Part shown: positions 42,546-53,464 of the stretch, one piece after another
Layout: the number at the start of each line of letters is the position of its first letter
Numbering within the stretch: the stretch's first letter is position 1
Source: Scilla litardierei
Taxonomy: Eukaryota; Streptophyta; Magnoliopsida; Asparagales; Asparagaceae
Reading direction: 5' to 3'
Assembly (NCBI GenBank): GCA_030789695.1
Contig: CM061135.1
Span: forward strand, 109,066,301 to 109,130,300
DNA: 64,000 nucleotides
The notes under the pieces: generated by a model
The model's input: only the letters and a program-made list of their open reading frames with translations
Told to the model about the DNA's origin: nothing
Databases searched by the model: none
Program-made: the position numbers and the translations under genes

Positions 42546-43840
42546 GCAAGGATAATCTTCAAATCAACCTATGTACATGCAGAGAGTGGTTGTTCCAAAC
42601 ATGCAGGCCTACTTCTTGTATCTGCTTACTCATATACATACATGATTCAAAAAGGAAAATTTTCTATCATTGATCTTGATCCAAACTTAGCAACTTACAT
42701 ATCATTCATAATTGCAAATTAAGAACTACTCTAATTTCTTTCTCGTAGTACTATCAGTTGAGTCACTTGAAATATGCAAGACTCATGATCCACCAAGTAT
42801 AATGTACCGACTTCCTTTGAAACCTGGTTTGCAAATTCTTATACAAAATAAACAGATCAGGATTGTGTGTGGACTGTTTAATGTATGAACAGCTTTAGGT
42901 GGTTTTTTCTGAATTAAACAATAAAAATGGGTTTCCTATTGTGTGATCTGTTGACACACTATAGTATATGCTCAGTAGTGCATGAAATATGCAAGTGTTT
43001 AGCATTGCATGAAGAATTCAAATGTCAAGAATTCAATTACATAGTGTAATGAAATCTCAAGAATGTTTCCCGCCTTAATTTTAAAATAGCATTTCGTATA
43101 AATACTTAAATCACATTAAAATTGCAACTCAATTATGTAAAAATTAAGAGAGAGAAGCTTAAAAATTTAAGTTCCATTGCTGAAATCCATCGAACAGGTG
43201 GCGCATATGGCTTTACTATCAAAATTAGATGATGTTACTAAAAATTAATGGATACACAGTAATCAAAATCCATTCTTTAATAGAAAGAACAAACCTGGAG
43301 GGCAATCTCCCACTTATTTTCCCTCTGCAGCTTAGTGAGCATGATACCAAATCGGGCTTTATTAGCATGAATACCCAGTAATAAAAAAGAAGCAAGTGGC
43401 ATTAAACCTTTAGCTCCATGAAAACAAAATTCTTTGAATAAGAAGTGGCAGAAGAAGATGTTCAGTGTTTTGTTGAACCTATGAAGAAGGGCACATTATA
43501 GAATCGATAAGATAAAGGGAATTGGGTTTCTGAAGAGGGAAGAGAAAAATCAACAAATAACTGAAGAGGGAAGAGAAAAATCGACGTATAATGGCCCCGT
43601 CGATGATCTTGACATTTGCTCTGATGTTTGCCTAAGTTGGATTCGGGTTCGATGGTGGTTCATCGATGGCAGGACCTGAGGTCTGGTCGTGGTTGTGCTT
43701 GAGGGTGGCCATGGGGGCTGAGGGGCTGCGCAGGGGACCGAGGGGGGAGGGGGGGCTCAGAGCAAAGGAGAAGGAGGGGGTTCGGGTGAGGGCGAAAAAG
43801 AGAAGTGAGACGGAGAGCGATCTGATGTTTGAGGGCTTTA
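42546..43840. other. AT-rich stretch with one possible exon remnant
   Basis: Mostly unassigned. On the minus strand 43355-43297 reads ANKARFGIMLTKLQRENKWEIALQ, quoted here as ANKARFGIMLTKLQ, before a GTTTGT donor. It looks like an exon end, family unknown. A GC-rich island (43620-43800) contains frames on both strands that I do not trust. Confidence 0.3.
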
Positions 43841-44071
43841 ATTACTTTGTTTCCCCCTATAATTTGAATAATTTCATTTTCCCCCACCAAGATTTCCCCC
43901 TAAAATACAAACTTCCCCCCAATTTCAAATTCAAAAACATCCCTAACTCTTCCCTCTAAATTATACATAATATCTTATCATAGTCACCACGTCCTAGTCA
44001 TTACCCCTTGTCCTAATCATCTTGTCCAAGTAGGACAAAGATTCAAAAACCACTCTCAAATGTATAATAGA
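43841..44071 (-). other. Helitron-like 5' terminus B with G-rich subterminal tract
   Basis: Minus-strand A/TCTATTATACATTTGAG at 44071, then GTTTTTGAATCTTTGTCC, then G runs including GGGGGGAAGTTTGTATTTT. The order and spacing match terminus A at 25860-26063. The G runs could form quadruplexes. The exact terminal base is uncertain by up to about 40 bp. Confidence 0.5.
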
Positions 44072-44494
44072 TATATCGAGCATATCTATATATCTATCAC
44101 CATGGCGTATGATTGACAAGCTTGACATCGCTAATTCTAGATATTTTCGGCTCTACAACACACTTTTGGGTTTTTACCTTCACGAGTATAGGACAACGGT
44201 TGGATTTTATCAATCTAAGTCTATTAGGATAACTATTCAATGACCTAGTCCTTTTAACGGGCGTGTGTGTTAAACGTGAAATCACGTTGGAGATTAACAT
44301 ATTTTTGAGTCATATGCCACTTAGAATTGATAGAGTGATGCATACTTAAATCAAATTCTAATTTTGTTGCTTATGTGACTTACATACGTGATAGATTCGA
44401 GAGAGCGATCTTCAACTTCTCTTAGCAATCTCTCCCAGATTTTCATATCTTGTCTTGCTCGAGGACGAGCAAGAGTTTAGCTTGGGGGAATTTT
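44072..44494 (+). other. 3' internal end of an Athila-like gypsy element
   Basis: No frame is intact. The stretch ends with the palindrome CTTGCTCGAGGACGAGCAAG (44455-44474) and a polypurine tract AGCTTGGGGGAA (44479-44490), an arrangement typical just before Athila LTRs. It may be the DNA into which the Helitron-like element inserted. Confidence 0.6.
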
Positions 44495-46063
44495 TTAAGT
44501 ATATATTTTGCGCATGTTTACATTTCATCTCACGTGCATATTATATGTTCTATTTGTATTTTCTATGCATTCTTTGTTTGTCCTTGTTCATTTCACTCTT
44601 GAGGAATAATTTGTGTTTTTCAGGAAAAAAAAGTGTACCAAATGGTATAAAGGAATGATGGGGTGAGCATGGAAGAAAAGACGACGAGGAGCAAAGAATA
44701 AATGAAGATGAAAGGGCCAAAATACCGGCACCAGGACTGTGTGTATCAATGCACGGCCTGCCACCACATCAGCCCTAAGGAGAAAGATGCAGCTTCAGCA
44801 GCACGGCCATGCACATTAATCGCACGACTGTGCCACTTTTGCAGATGCTGAAGAGAACTGAAGAAGAAATAGACATGGTCGTGCATCTTCACTACATGGT
44901 CGTGCCAATAAAAAGATAGAAGGTCCTTCTATCTGCATGCGGTCACACGACCGTGTCGATTATGTAGGTGGTGGTGTCTCGAGCTGAAGGCAGCGACACG
45001 GTCGTGTGCATCAATCGCATGGACATGATCCATTTGCAAAACCTGAAGCCTCTTTAAGCTGATTGAAGATCTGGCACAGCCATGAAGCTTCACTGCATGG
45101 ATGTGTGTAATTTGCGAAACGATGGAACCCTGGGCTGCCTTGCGGGGGCTTCACCGTGCCAATTAGCGACACTGATATGTGTCCGTCTTTTTGTTGGTTT
45201 TAGACTCGAAATCTGCTTGTTCCTCGGGTATAAGTAGGTTTTTTATATGCAATTAGGGGGGTTCTTTTCTAGGTTTTCTTTCCCTTTGGGGTCTGCTTCT
45301 CCAAGGGATTTTTACGATTTTATTGATCTATCTTTGTATTAAAGTTTGATTTCTATCTCTTTTTATGATTATTGTTCTTAATCTTTCCCTTTGCTATTTT
45401 TGTAAATCATTTTTTCTTTGATTTGTTTGTTGTTAATCTTTATGCTTAGTGAGTAGATTTTCTTGCCAATGGATAGGTGGAACCCTCGTGTAGATCATTT
45501 GTGTGGGTTAATCGCTCCAAATATTGCTCTATTAGATTATTGCTAGGGCATTGCTTTGGATATGTGCTTATGTTGATTTTATCATTAGGATGCTACTTAA
45601 ATCTAGTCACCGATGAGAAATCGGGACTTGATTAGATGCCCTTAGTGATGTATCAATTTTCAGATAATAAGGCTCTGACGAGACATCGGGCCTAGGTTAT
45701 TAGAGCAACTAGAATGGGGCCTTCCAATGAGACATTTGAGTCCCGATATCTAAGCCATGCTCCGAGTTCTCTCTCACGGCTAGACGGTGAGAGGACGAGG
45801 ATTGAGACTAAACCCTCATCGACAACTTTATTCTTTTGGAGCGAGAAGCTAGATCAACCCCGCGTTTGTTATGCATTAGAGGGGATACTTAGCACGGGCA
45901 TCTTTCCCTTTTCCTTATTTTCAGTATAATTCTCCCATCTCCGTTATCATCCACGTAGCTAATTAGATCCACAATTAATCGGTACTCAACCACTGCCTCC
46001 CTGTGTTAGACTTATAGGCTACTACGACACTGTACACGTTCGGTTACTTTAACTTTCCAAAAA
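44495..46063 (+). repeat. Athila-like LTR
   Basis: About 1.57 kb, between a polypurine tract and a tRNA-Asp-type primer site (TGGCGTCGTTGCCAGGGAGG at 46069-46088, one mismatch area against the Athila form). Inside are degenerate repeats of the CACGGTCGTGTGCAT type (44730-45130), often seen in Athila LTRs. It has 3'-end internal DNA on its left and 5'-end internal DNA on its right, so it is a shared or recombined LTR. Confidence 0.7.
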
Positions 46064-46068
46064 GTTTT

Positions 46069-46088
46069 TGGCGTCGTTGCCAGGGAGG
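46069..46088 (+). other. primer binding site (Athila type)
   Basis: TGGCGTCGTTGCCAGGGAGG, close to the tRNA-Asp-complementary site of Athila elements. Confidence 0.75.
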
Positions 46089-46247
46089 AAATCTGCTTGA
46101 TATTGATTCAATTGTGGATTTGGTAGAATACACATAAAAATTATAATCAAAATAAGATTAATCCCCCTCCTTTTTACTACTCATTTTTATATTGATGATC
46201 TCTTTCTAGTTCTTCCATTTTCATAACCAGGGGAACTTGGAGATGCG

Positions 46248-46509
46248 ATGTGGATGCCAAGCGAGATATACACCGACGACATCAATGCCTCCACTAATCA
46301 TAGTGCTAAGATGGGAGCATATGACCATTTTCTGCAGGTTGTGGAGAGCTGCGAGATTTGCGGTCTACATAGACATGCCACTGATATTTGCCAATACAAT
46401 ACCATCCCTTATGACCCAGATATATACACCAACAACCACTACCAAAACCACCCCCATAAATATCCTCCAACATATATGCCACCTCCACCACTATAAGAAT
46501 CAAGTCTAG
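46248..46509 (+). pseudogene. Athila-like gag remnant with zinc-binding motif
   Basis: The frame 46248-46496 reads FLQVVESCEICGLHRHATDIC, quoted here as CEICGLHRHATDIC, the degenerate knuckle at the C-terminal side of Athila gag, followed by a Tyr/Pro/His-rich tail. The upstream capsid part is missing; the frame stops at 46496. Confidence 0.65.
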
Positions 46510-47340
46510 AAACCATACTAGCCAATTTCTTTGCAAATCAAGGTATACTGACTGGTCCTTCCCTCACCACTACGATCGACACCCGCATAAAACAGATTGC
46601 CCAAAATTTGACCCTGATTTTCCAATCACAAGGGCATCAAGAACTGAATTCATGGGGTCAGATCTTTGAGATTACTACAAAGGAGGGGGAGCATCTGGAA
46701 GGACCATTCTGCTTGGTATATACTTCTACCGTCCTTCCACGGCGTGGCAGAGGAGAGTCTAACGCATCGCCGGCCACTTGCACTTCAGGAGGTAACCTAT
46801 CTAAACAAATTTTTTTCGATTTTAATAAAGATTCCTCCCCTTATGCAGGTGATACCATTTAGAGATATCACGCCGACAACATCATCCAAAGCTACACTTC
46901 AGATGATGATGAAGTGAATGATGAGACGTTTGTTAGACTTAGGGAACTCTTGATCCGATACTACTCAGATCTCTTTGACGGTTGCGTGGACCAGGAAAGA
47001 ATCTTTGAAATGGAAGAGCCCACGCCATCCTTCTCCATTGATCAGGTCCCCCATTTTAACCCATGCAAAATCACCGATAGGGCTATGAAACACATACCTA
47101 CTTGCGAGGAGGGTGTGCACACGGGCATGGATATGATGATTGATTGTAGTGACCCTGGACCATGTCCACCTCCACTATTACCGCCACAACCACCCTCCAC
47201 TCCACCAGAGCCTGAGCATCACCATAATGTCATTCAAGGAGATCTCTTGAACCTTACGCATTCCTTTTCTGAATCTCATGCTTTCATTCCTTTCATCATT
47301 CAGATATTTCTAACACAACATATTTCTCACAAGACATAGA
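46510..47340 (+). pseudogene. degenerate internal region with acidic ORF (46914-47339)
   Basis: A 141-codon frame begins MNDETFVRLRELLIRYYSD and has a Pro-rich segment (PPPLLPPQPPSTPPEPEHHH). I see no retroviral enzyme motif. By position it lies where Athila gag-pol would be and is probably decayed spacer. Confidence 0.35.
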
Positions 47341-48183
47341 CATACAATTACCAGAGATATGATTGGTTGTGCCAGTACATAACCATTAGGAAAATAAGAA
47401 GAACGAGGATTAGATCGTACCTATCCCTGATAGTAGCGAAACTTCTCCAGGGAGTATTCTTCAACCTATTCAAATTTTTTCAACAATTTTTGATGACTAT
47501 CTCTGTAATGATTTCATTATGGGGAATAAATTGTCTCATTTGACTAACACATCTTGTCTCTTGCAGGTTATAGGTGCACGCCTTCAAAGAATGCTGGAAG
47601 CTATGTTGCTAGGGTCTAATGATGTTCATGGAGTAAAGCAGATGGTTGAGCCACAAAAGCAGTAGATGGAGAAACTTCTTGCTCCATTAACCGCTTAAAC
47701 AGATGCATCCTACTAATAATATAGATAGTTATATGCTTTCTAGGATAGTTTCTGAATAATCGCATCCTCCTCTCGGCAGCAAGAGGAGCGTATTAGGATT
47801 TAGAATCTAATACTAAATCTCTCAACCCTATCGGTGCACACATGATATTATCTTGACCTCAAGAACCCTATACATGCCAATCTCCCAATTCTAGCTCCGA
47901 TCTCGACAATATTTCCCCTCCCCCACCATACTTGAACCCTTCCTATTCACATCCCTATTTTGTTTAGGGTGATGCTTCTTTTTAGCTTGGGGGAGGCTCT
48001 CCCATGCACTCCATCATTTTCCATGTACTTAGTGCATTCACATAACATCCCACATTTCATCATCCTTTTTACCCCACACATATCTATTGGTATATGTATG
48101 CCCTCAGTTCATTTGTATTTGATGCAAATAATTATTTATAATAGATGAGGAAATTTTGCATATGATGCAAAGGATATTAAAAG
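47341..48183 (+). other. end of the Athila-like remnant with a polypurine tract
   Basis: No gene. TTTTAGCTTGGGGGAGG at 47973-47989 is an Athila-type polypurine tract, but no matching 3' LTR follows. AT-rich DNA continues to the next LTR-like unit. Confidence 0.45.
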
Positions 48184-49560
48184 TGTCGCAAAATTTTTAC
48201 GTGCATATTTAATATAATAAATCCGTAGAAAAGATTACCTGGATGACGGGATCATCCCGATCTAAACGCAGGTTCAAACCACGACGAAAACGGACGCCAA
48301 ATACTCAAATTAGAGCAAAAATAGACTCAGCCCAGTCCCAAGGGGACTGGGCACACCAGCCCAACTGGGCTGGGCGCCCAGGCCCGTTTTGGGCCTAGGC
48401 ACCATCCCAGGGGCCGGCCCGCTCGCCCAAAGCTGGGCAGGTCAGGGCCTGCCTGCAAGGGCCGGTGCCTAACCCACCCGCCCTTGGGCGGTCAAGCTCG
48501 CCCAGCGGGCTGGGGGGCCCACCCGCACTTGCAGGCGGGCGCCCAAGCCGAGGCGGGCTGAAGCCCACCCGCACATGCGGGCAGGTGCCCAGCCCACAGC
48601 ACGCGCGCCCATTTGTGACTGAGTAGGTGGGCCCCACGTGGGCCCCCTGGGGTTTGGAACCCAATTTTTTTACGGCTAGTTTTGTGCGAAAATCTGAGTT
48701 TTTGGTCAACTTTTGACACTCGTTTGAAGGGTCAAACGAACTCCAAATGACATGTCGTTTCTTCCTACGCGTTCACCGTTCAACCCTCTTCGATTTGATA
48801 GGTTGTATCACTTGCGAAGCTCAACGATGAGGGAGGAAAAGGTCACTAAAGTTTGGCCTTTGTGAAAGGCAATCAGTAATTAACTTTCCCCGAAAACTTT
48901 TAGTCCCGCATCAGATACGGAGTGAAGGGGAGGGGTCAGCCGCTTATATAAATAGGGGTCTGCCCCCATCCTTGAAAATCGTCCCAAACTCAGCTCCATT
49001 AAACATGAGCAAGCCTCCATTAAACATGAGCAAGCCCGAATCTGAGCTCAAATTAAATATTCTCTTTCTCCTTAAATTTCTTCCTTGCTCCTGTTCGGGC
49101 TCTAGCAAAGCTACGAAGGAGCTCGGTTCGAATCCGAAGTCTTGATGGAGGATCCACTCAAGATGAAATCTTCTTTGGCACGTGGTTGGCTCGGTGACAA
49201 GGGTGTTGCTCGCCTCGGGACGCGGTGCGGTTTGGGAAGCGGTTCGGCTTGGGAGAAGCAGCACGGGGCCAAAGAAATGCTGCTGAAAATGACGCTTCGT
49301 ATTTTGCGAAAACAAAGTGAAAGGTATGTAGTTTAAATTAAAAATGCGTTTATAAATTGCAAATGTTAGATAGATCTATCCTTAGGGGTTGGTCGGACCC
49401 AACCCGGGATAGTAGAGATCTTGGCTAGGGTTGTTAATCTTTATGGCTTTGATTTAAAATTGTTTTAAGTCTAATTTTTTCGCCAATGTTTTAATAACTT
49501 CGTCCGACCGACTTAGGCCGGATGTCGAAATTATTGCCCGAAGGACCCAGAAAACCCTAC
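48184..49560 (+). repeat. probable LTR with TATA box and GC-rich block
   Basis: The start TGTCGCAAAAT and the end AAAACCCTACA, followed by a primer-site-like AGTAGTATCGGAGTCAG (49560-49576; compare the initiator-Met type TGGTATCAGAGC), suggest an LTR. TATATAAATA lies at 48945-48954. A GC-rich tract rich in GGGCTGGGC-type words (48330-48620) yields false frames. No second copy is in the window, so the borders are provisional. Confidence 0.45.
48945..48954 (+). promoter_or_regulatory. TATA box of the probable LTR
   Basis: TATATAAATA followed by GGGGTCTGCC; well placed for a transcription start near 48980. Confidence 0.5.
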
Positions 49561-50723
49561 AGTAGTATCGGAGTCAGTCTACTTGATCAATGATTTGCAT
49601 TTATAAAAGTATATGATACAACATGTGTTCTCCATCAGATGGAGGTTTTATTTAAACTATTAAATAGTCGTTCACATGCAATGTTTTAATTTTGAAAATT
49701 ATTTTGAAAATTACATATAATTTTATTTTAAAACTATGTGATAAATTTTTTATGCAAATTAAATTTATGCGATAACAAGAAAATTTTATGAGATAAACTT
49801 TAATTACTTTGTTATTATAATAAATTGTTTAATTAATAATTTTAATGGTTATATTAGTAATTTTGATTATGTGATAATTCAAGAAAAACTATTAGGATAG
49901 CCATTAAAGACATTCAGAAAATTATAAGATATTTTTTAATGGACATGAAATGATTTAAAAATTGTTGCAACATATTAAATTCATGTTTAGGGCAGCCCTC
50001 TACAAATTATTATTTTAATTGCCCTAATAATAATTTTGAACAAAATGCTACTATTTAAATTGTTGCAACTGGAATTTTAAATACCTAATACATGATTAGG
50101 ATATCACCATAATAATCCTTATAGTTTATGAGGACATTAATAAAAGTTATTAACCAATACTAACAATTTCGAATTTTAGGATTCAACTAGCTGATAAGAT
50201 TAACTAATTTTAATGAAGCCATTTCTAATCAACGGGACGTATATGAATAATAAGTTTCCTTCAATGGACCATGATCCGGTATACTGTTTTTGACTAGTGT
50301 TGAGGATCGCCCTAGCTTGACTAGATAGTGATCCTGGCCTAGCCAAATCACTGGCAGTGTTCCGCTGGACGGCAAGGATGCGAATTATGATTATGTGACA
50401 TTGTCGATTATATCTAGTCAATTACGTTAAAAATCTTCTTCAAGATTAGCGTAACCCCCCTTATTTTAGAGGATGGCAACTATAGGATCTTTTGTTATAG
50501 TTGTTGAGCACACTCAAGCTATGTCACAGATACTTTATGGAAACCAACTTCTCAATACATGAAATGTTGTCTAGACTTAACCCAAATCGTCGTATCGTGC
50601 CCATACACTGAGCGCCTGTGTAAGTTAGGCTAGACACGAAAACAAGGGTCCGACTAGACAAGTCATTGTGATTTGGATGAGCACACTCATGATCATAAGT
50701 GGCTAGGGGGACTCGTCTCAAAA
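49561..50723 (+). other. AT-rich internal-like region; carries a block shared with LARD-type element 1
   Basis: No gene. 50233-50403 resembles 34817-34990, with TTCCTTCAATGGACCATGAT identical and GCTGGAC-GCAAGGA near the end. It is probably the remains of a non-coding LTR element internal region. Confidence 0.45.
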
Positions 50724-52625
50724 TGTGTGAGCGCTACTCCCAAGCGTAGGAGATCGAACAAGTAATAATCCTGGTGAGTCTAGGTATCGTATCCACGGGG
50801 CAACTGACCTACAAAACCACTAATTTCAGTTTGTAAAGATACTAATATGATAATAACCAACCACCTAAAGATATGGTATCGATGGTTTTAAAGAATAAAA
50901 GAAATCCTACGATAACTACGGTGAAGGCAATACTGGGGTATCAATATGAAGAGTATGTGTTGGTTGTGATTTCTTTAGGATCTATGCAATCAATGATTAT
51001 CAGTACCTTTTCTATAACTCAACGTTTCGTCCGATTAGGACATGAGAACGTCAGAAAATATAACGATAAACAAACATCGAAAAGTGCCTTAAGTATCGCA
51101 TACAATACTAGATTCATGAGGAAAATAAGCTTATGTGCCCGCAAGGGCCACGGCGATGTCCGCAAGGATCACGCCACGAATAAGTTCGCAAAGATTGTAT
51201 TCAATCCAAGTACACCAACAGCGAATATACTTGAATAATACATGTAGAAACTAGCAAAATTCGTGATATAACATGCAAATTAGGGCGAAAAGATATTAAA
51301 ATCAGAGATTTCAGATATCTAACTACATCACAACCAGCACATGAGGGTATTAGCCACGAATGGGGAGAAGAGAATCAATATTCATAGCCAAATACATCAT
51401 CATCAATACTCAAAATACGAGCTAAATACGCCAAATACAAGGGTACAGTTTAGAATTTCATCACCAAATCTCTACAATTGAACCCCAAACTCCTTCAGAT
51501 GATAGAACTAGCCTCTGTCCCCAGGGCCTCCAAATTTCATGGTAAAATACGGCTCCTAGAGCCTCAAATACGCCATAATACGCAACAAAAACCATAGAAT
51601 ACCTTAAATACAAGTCATTGCGGGTTTAAGTCGCTTATCGGGACCAAAACCGCACCATATTCGAACCAAACCTGCTATCTATCAGCCACCGTCAATTGGA
51701 GCCGTTCATCTAATGCATGATCGCACTAGGCACTGACACGTCTCCTAGCGGATCCCCAATTCGCACGCTTCGCACCCACATAGCCTGCATCTGCTTCTAA
51801 GTGAATCCCAACCGTCGGATCAAGAGATGGACGCTCCGGATGCAGCCACATCGCCCGATCCATCGCCTACGTTAATTTGATTCGATTTATAGGCTGGGTG
51901 AAATCTGGCCGTCGAATTCAGCTGGAAGTCGATAAGATCCCGCCACGTGGCATTAGACGGTGCCTCTTCATTCGTTCACAGCTCAGATGCGGGGACGGTA
52001 TCATCCGTTGGATCGACATCCAACGGTTCACACGAAGCCATGTCGCCCCGAATGTTGATCGCTTCTGTGCATATACCCCGTTGTTCGACGTCGTTGGATC
52101 GAGCAGGGAATGGCAAGGATTGCTCCACGTGTCCCTGCAGAGCATGTGATTTGCCCGTCCCATTGATCGTCTTCGACTCGAATTCAAGTTGATAACATCC
52201 GTTCGATCTATATCGGACGTTCGATATCGCGCCGCATCGCATTTGCTGCTGATAGTTTGATATGGCGGGGGATATCTACAATCTTGCCATGTGTCACGCC
52301 CTGGTTGAAGCGGCGTATACAAATACGTATTTCGTGCGTATTTCTATATTTAAATGGTATTCTACATCCAAAAATTCACAGTAATTAGCACAGATCTGAG
52401 AAAAATACAAATAAATAATCGTTGGAATCGTAAGATCGAGATCTAGCCATGAAAAATATAAAAAGAGCATACTCAGTTTATTACTGTTTTGGGGCTTAAA
52501 TAATGTGATTTCTCTAATAAATGACGACATACAAAATACGAACGTATTAGAGACCAATTAAGCATCATATAAGCACAAAATATAGCTAAATAGAGTATTA
52601 AATATGCAATATTCAACCCGAATCA
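50724..52625 (-). repeat. Athila-like LTR on the minus strand
   Basis: In minus orientation it is preceded by the polypurine tract TAGTTGGGGGGTG (about 52626-52638), begins TGATTCGGGTTGAATATTG and ends near GCGCTCACACA (50724). The stretch around GTATCCACGGGGCAA (about 50790) is familiar from Athila-type LTRs. Frames inside (51877-52322) overlap on both strands and are not genes. No clear primer site follows, so the element is broken on its left. Confidence 0.55.
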
Positions 52626-53459
52626 CACCCCCCAACTAGCGATTTTCCTAGTCCCTAGCAAAAACAGTGATTAAGTCAGATGATTACTAAAACAATAAAT
52701 TCTAGCAAGCGCTTATGGCATGGTTCAATAATTCACTTCCCAGCATGATTTTAACCATCAATATACACAATTCATGAATAAGATCAATCACATGTTATTT
52801 TCTCTACTTTAATTTGAATAAATAACTTGCAAGCATCATTTTGCACAAGAGAAAGTATAATACGTCGTTATGTTCCAGTTTTCTCATTTCCAAGGAATTG
52901 GCATCTCAAAAAGGTCGTTCAAATCATGGGTATTGAGGTTGCTTAGTTTATTCAGCATTTCTTTCTTTTTCGTTTTCTTTTGACGACTTAGAATGATCCA
53001 TGTAGCGAGCTTTCAGTTAATGATTCCTAGGCCAGACGACCTTTGGACATTAGGCTTAGAAGAGCCCCTCGAACTTAATACTCGAATCATCTAAGTTTTA
53101 TTTTCTTCTTTTTTTTGGATGCACTCCTCATTTATCCATCTTTCGACGAAAATCTCCAATGCTTCCTGAAGCACGAAGACCCGGCTAATCAATGAACTCA
53201 AGGGAACGATGCATTTTTTCTTTTTCACTTTTTTTCATTATTTTTTTCAAGTTTTTTTTCATAAGCAACTTAACACCCATTCTTCGAACATAAACATTAA
53301 TAACAATGGCCAAATTCCTCTTCAACTTGAAGACTATTCTAATAAATCGTGTATACTTAAGCTTTTTCATCACCATAGCATGCATGAAATGAATTCAAAC
53401 TATTTCGAGATATTAATCATAGCAACTGAAAGTTTTCATGAATAGCATATTAACGAGTA
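52626..53459 (-). other. 3' internal region of the Athila-like minus-strand element
   Basis: No coding frame of note. It contains T- and A-rich low-complexity DNA (53209-53260) and ends at the insertion site of LARD-type element 2 (ATTCC). The sequence resumes at 62812. Confidence 0.45.
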
Positions 53460-53464
53460 ATTCC

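Larger units (their letters stand above)
26504..44071 (-). mobile_element. Helitron-like chimera carrying GLO, RCE1 and Acinus fragments, with a nested LTR element
   Basis: Minus-strand 3' end: the hairpin GTGCCCTTAAGGCAC, ten bases, then CTAG at 26507-26504 followed by T. Candidate 5' end: A/TCTATTATACATTTGAG at 44071, followed by TTTTTGAATC and G runs like those at 25860-26010. Termini of TC and CTAG with a hairpin, no TIRs, insertion at A/T and multiple same-strand gene pieces are Helitron traits. The LTR element 31351-40304 inserted later. A further 5'-end-like sequence at 30895 means the span may be two fused Helitrons. No RepHel protein is present, so it would be non-autonomous. Confidence 0.5.

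Noticed and set aside
48395..48719. GC-rich frames of 75-104 codons
   Set aside because: Low-complexity GGGC-rich LTR tract.
51877..52322. Overlapping frames of 81-134 codons
   Set aside because: They overlap on opposite strands inside an Athila-like LTR; no domain.
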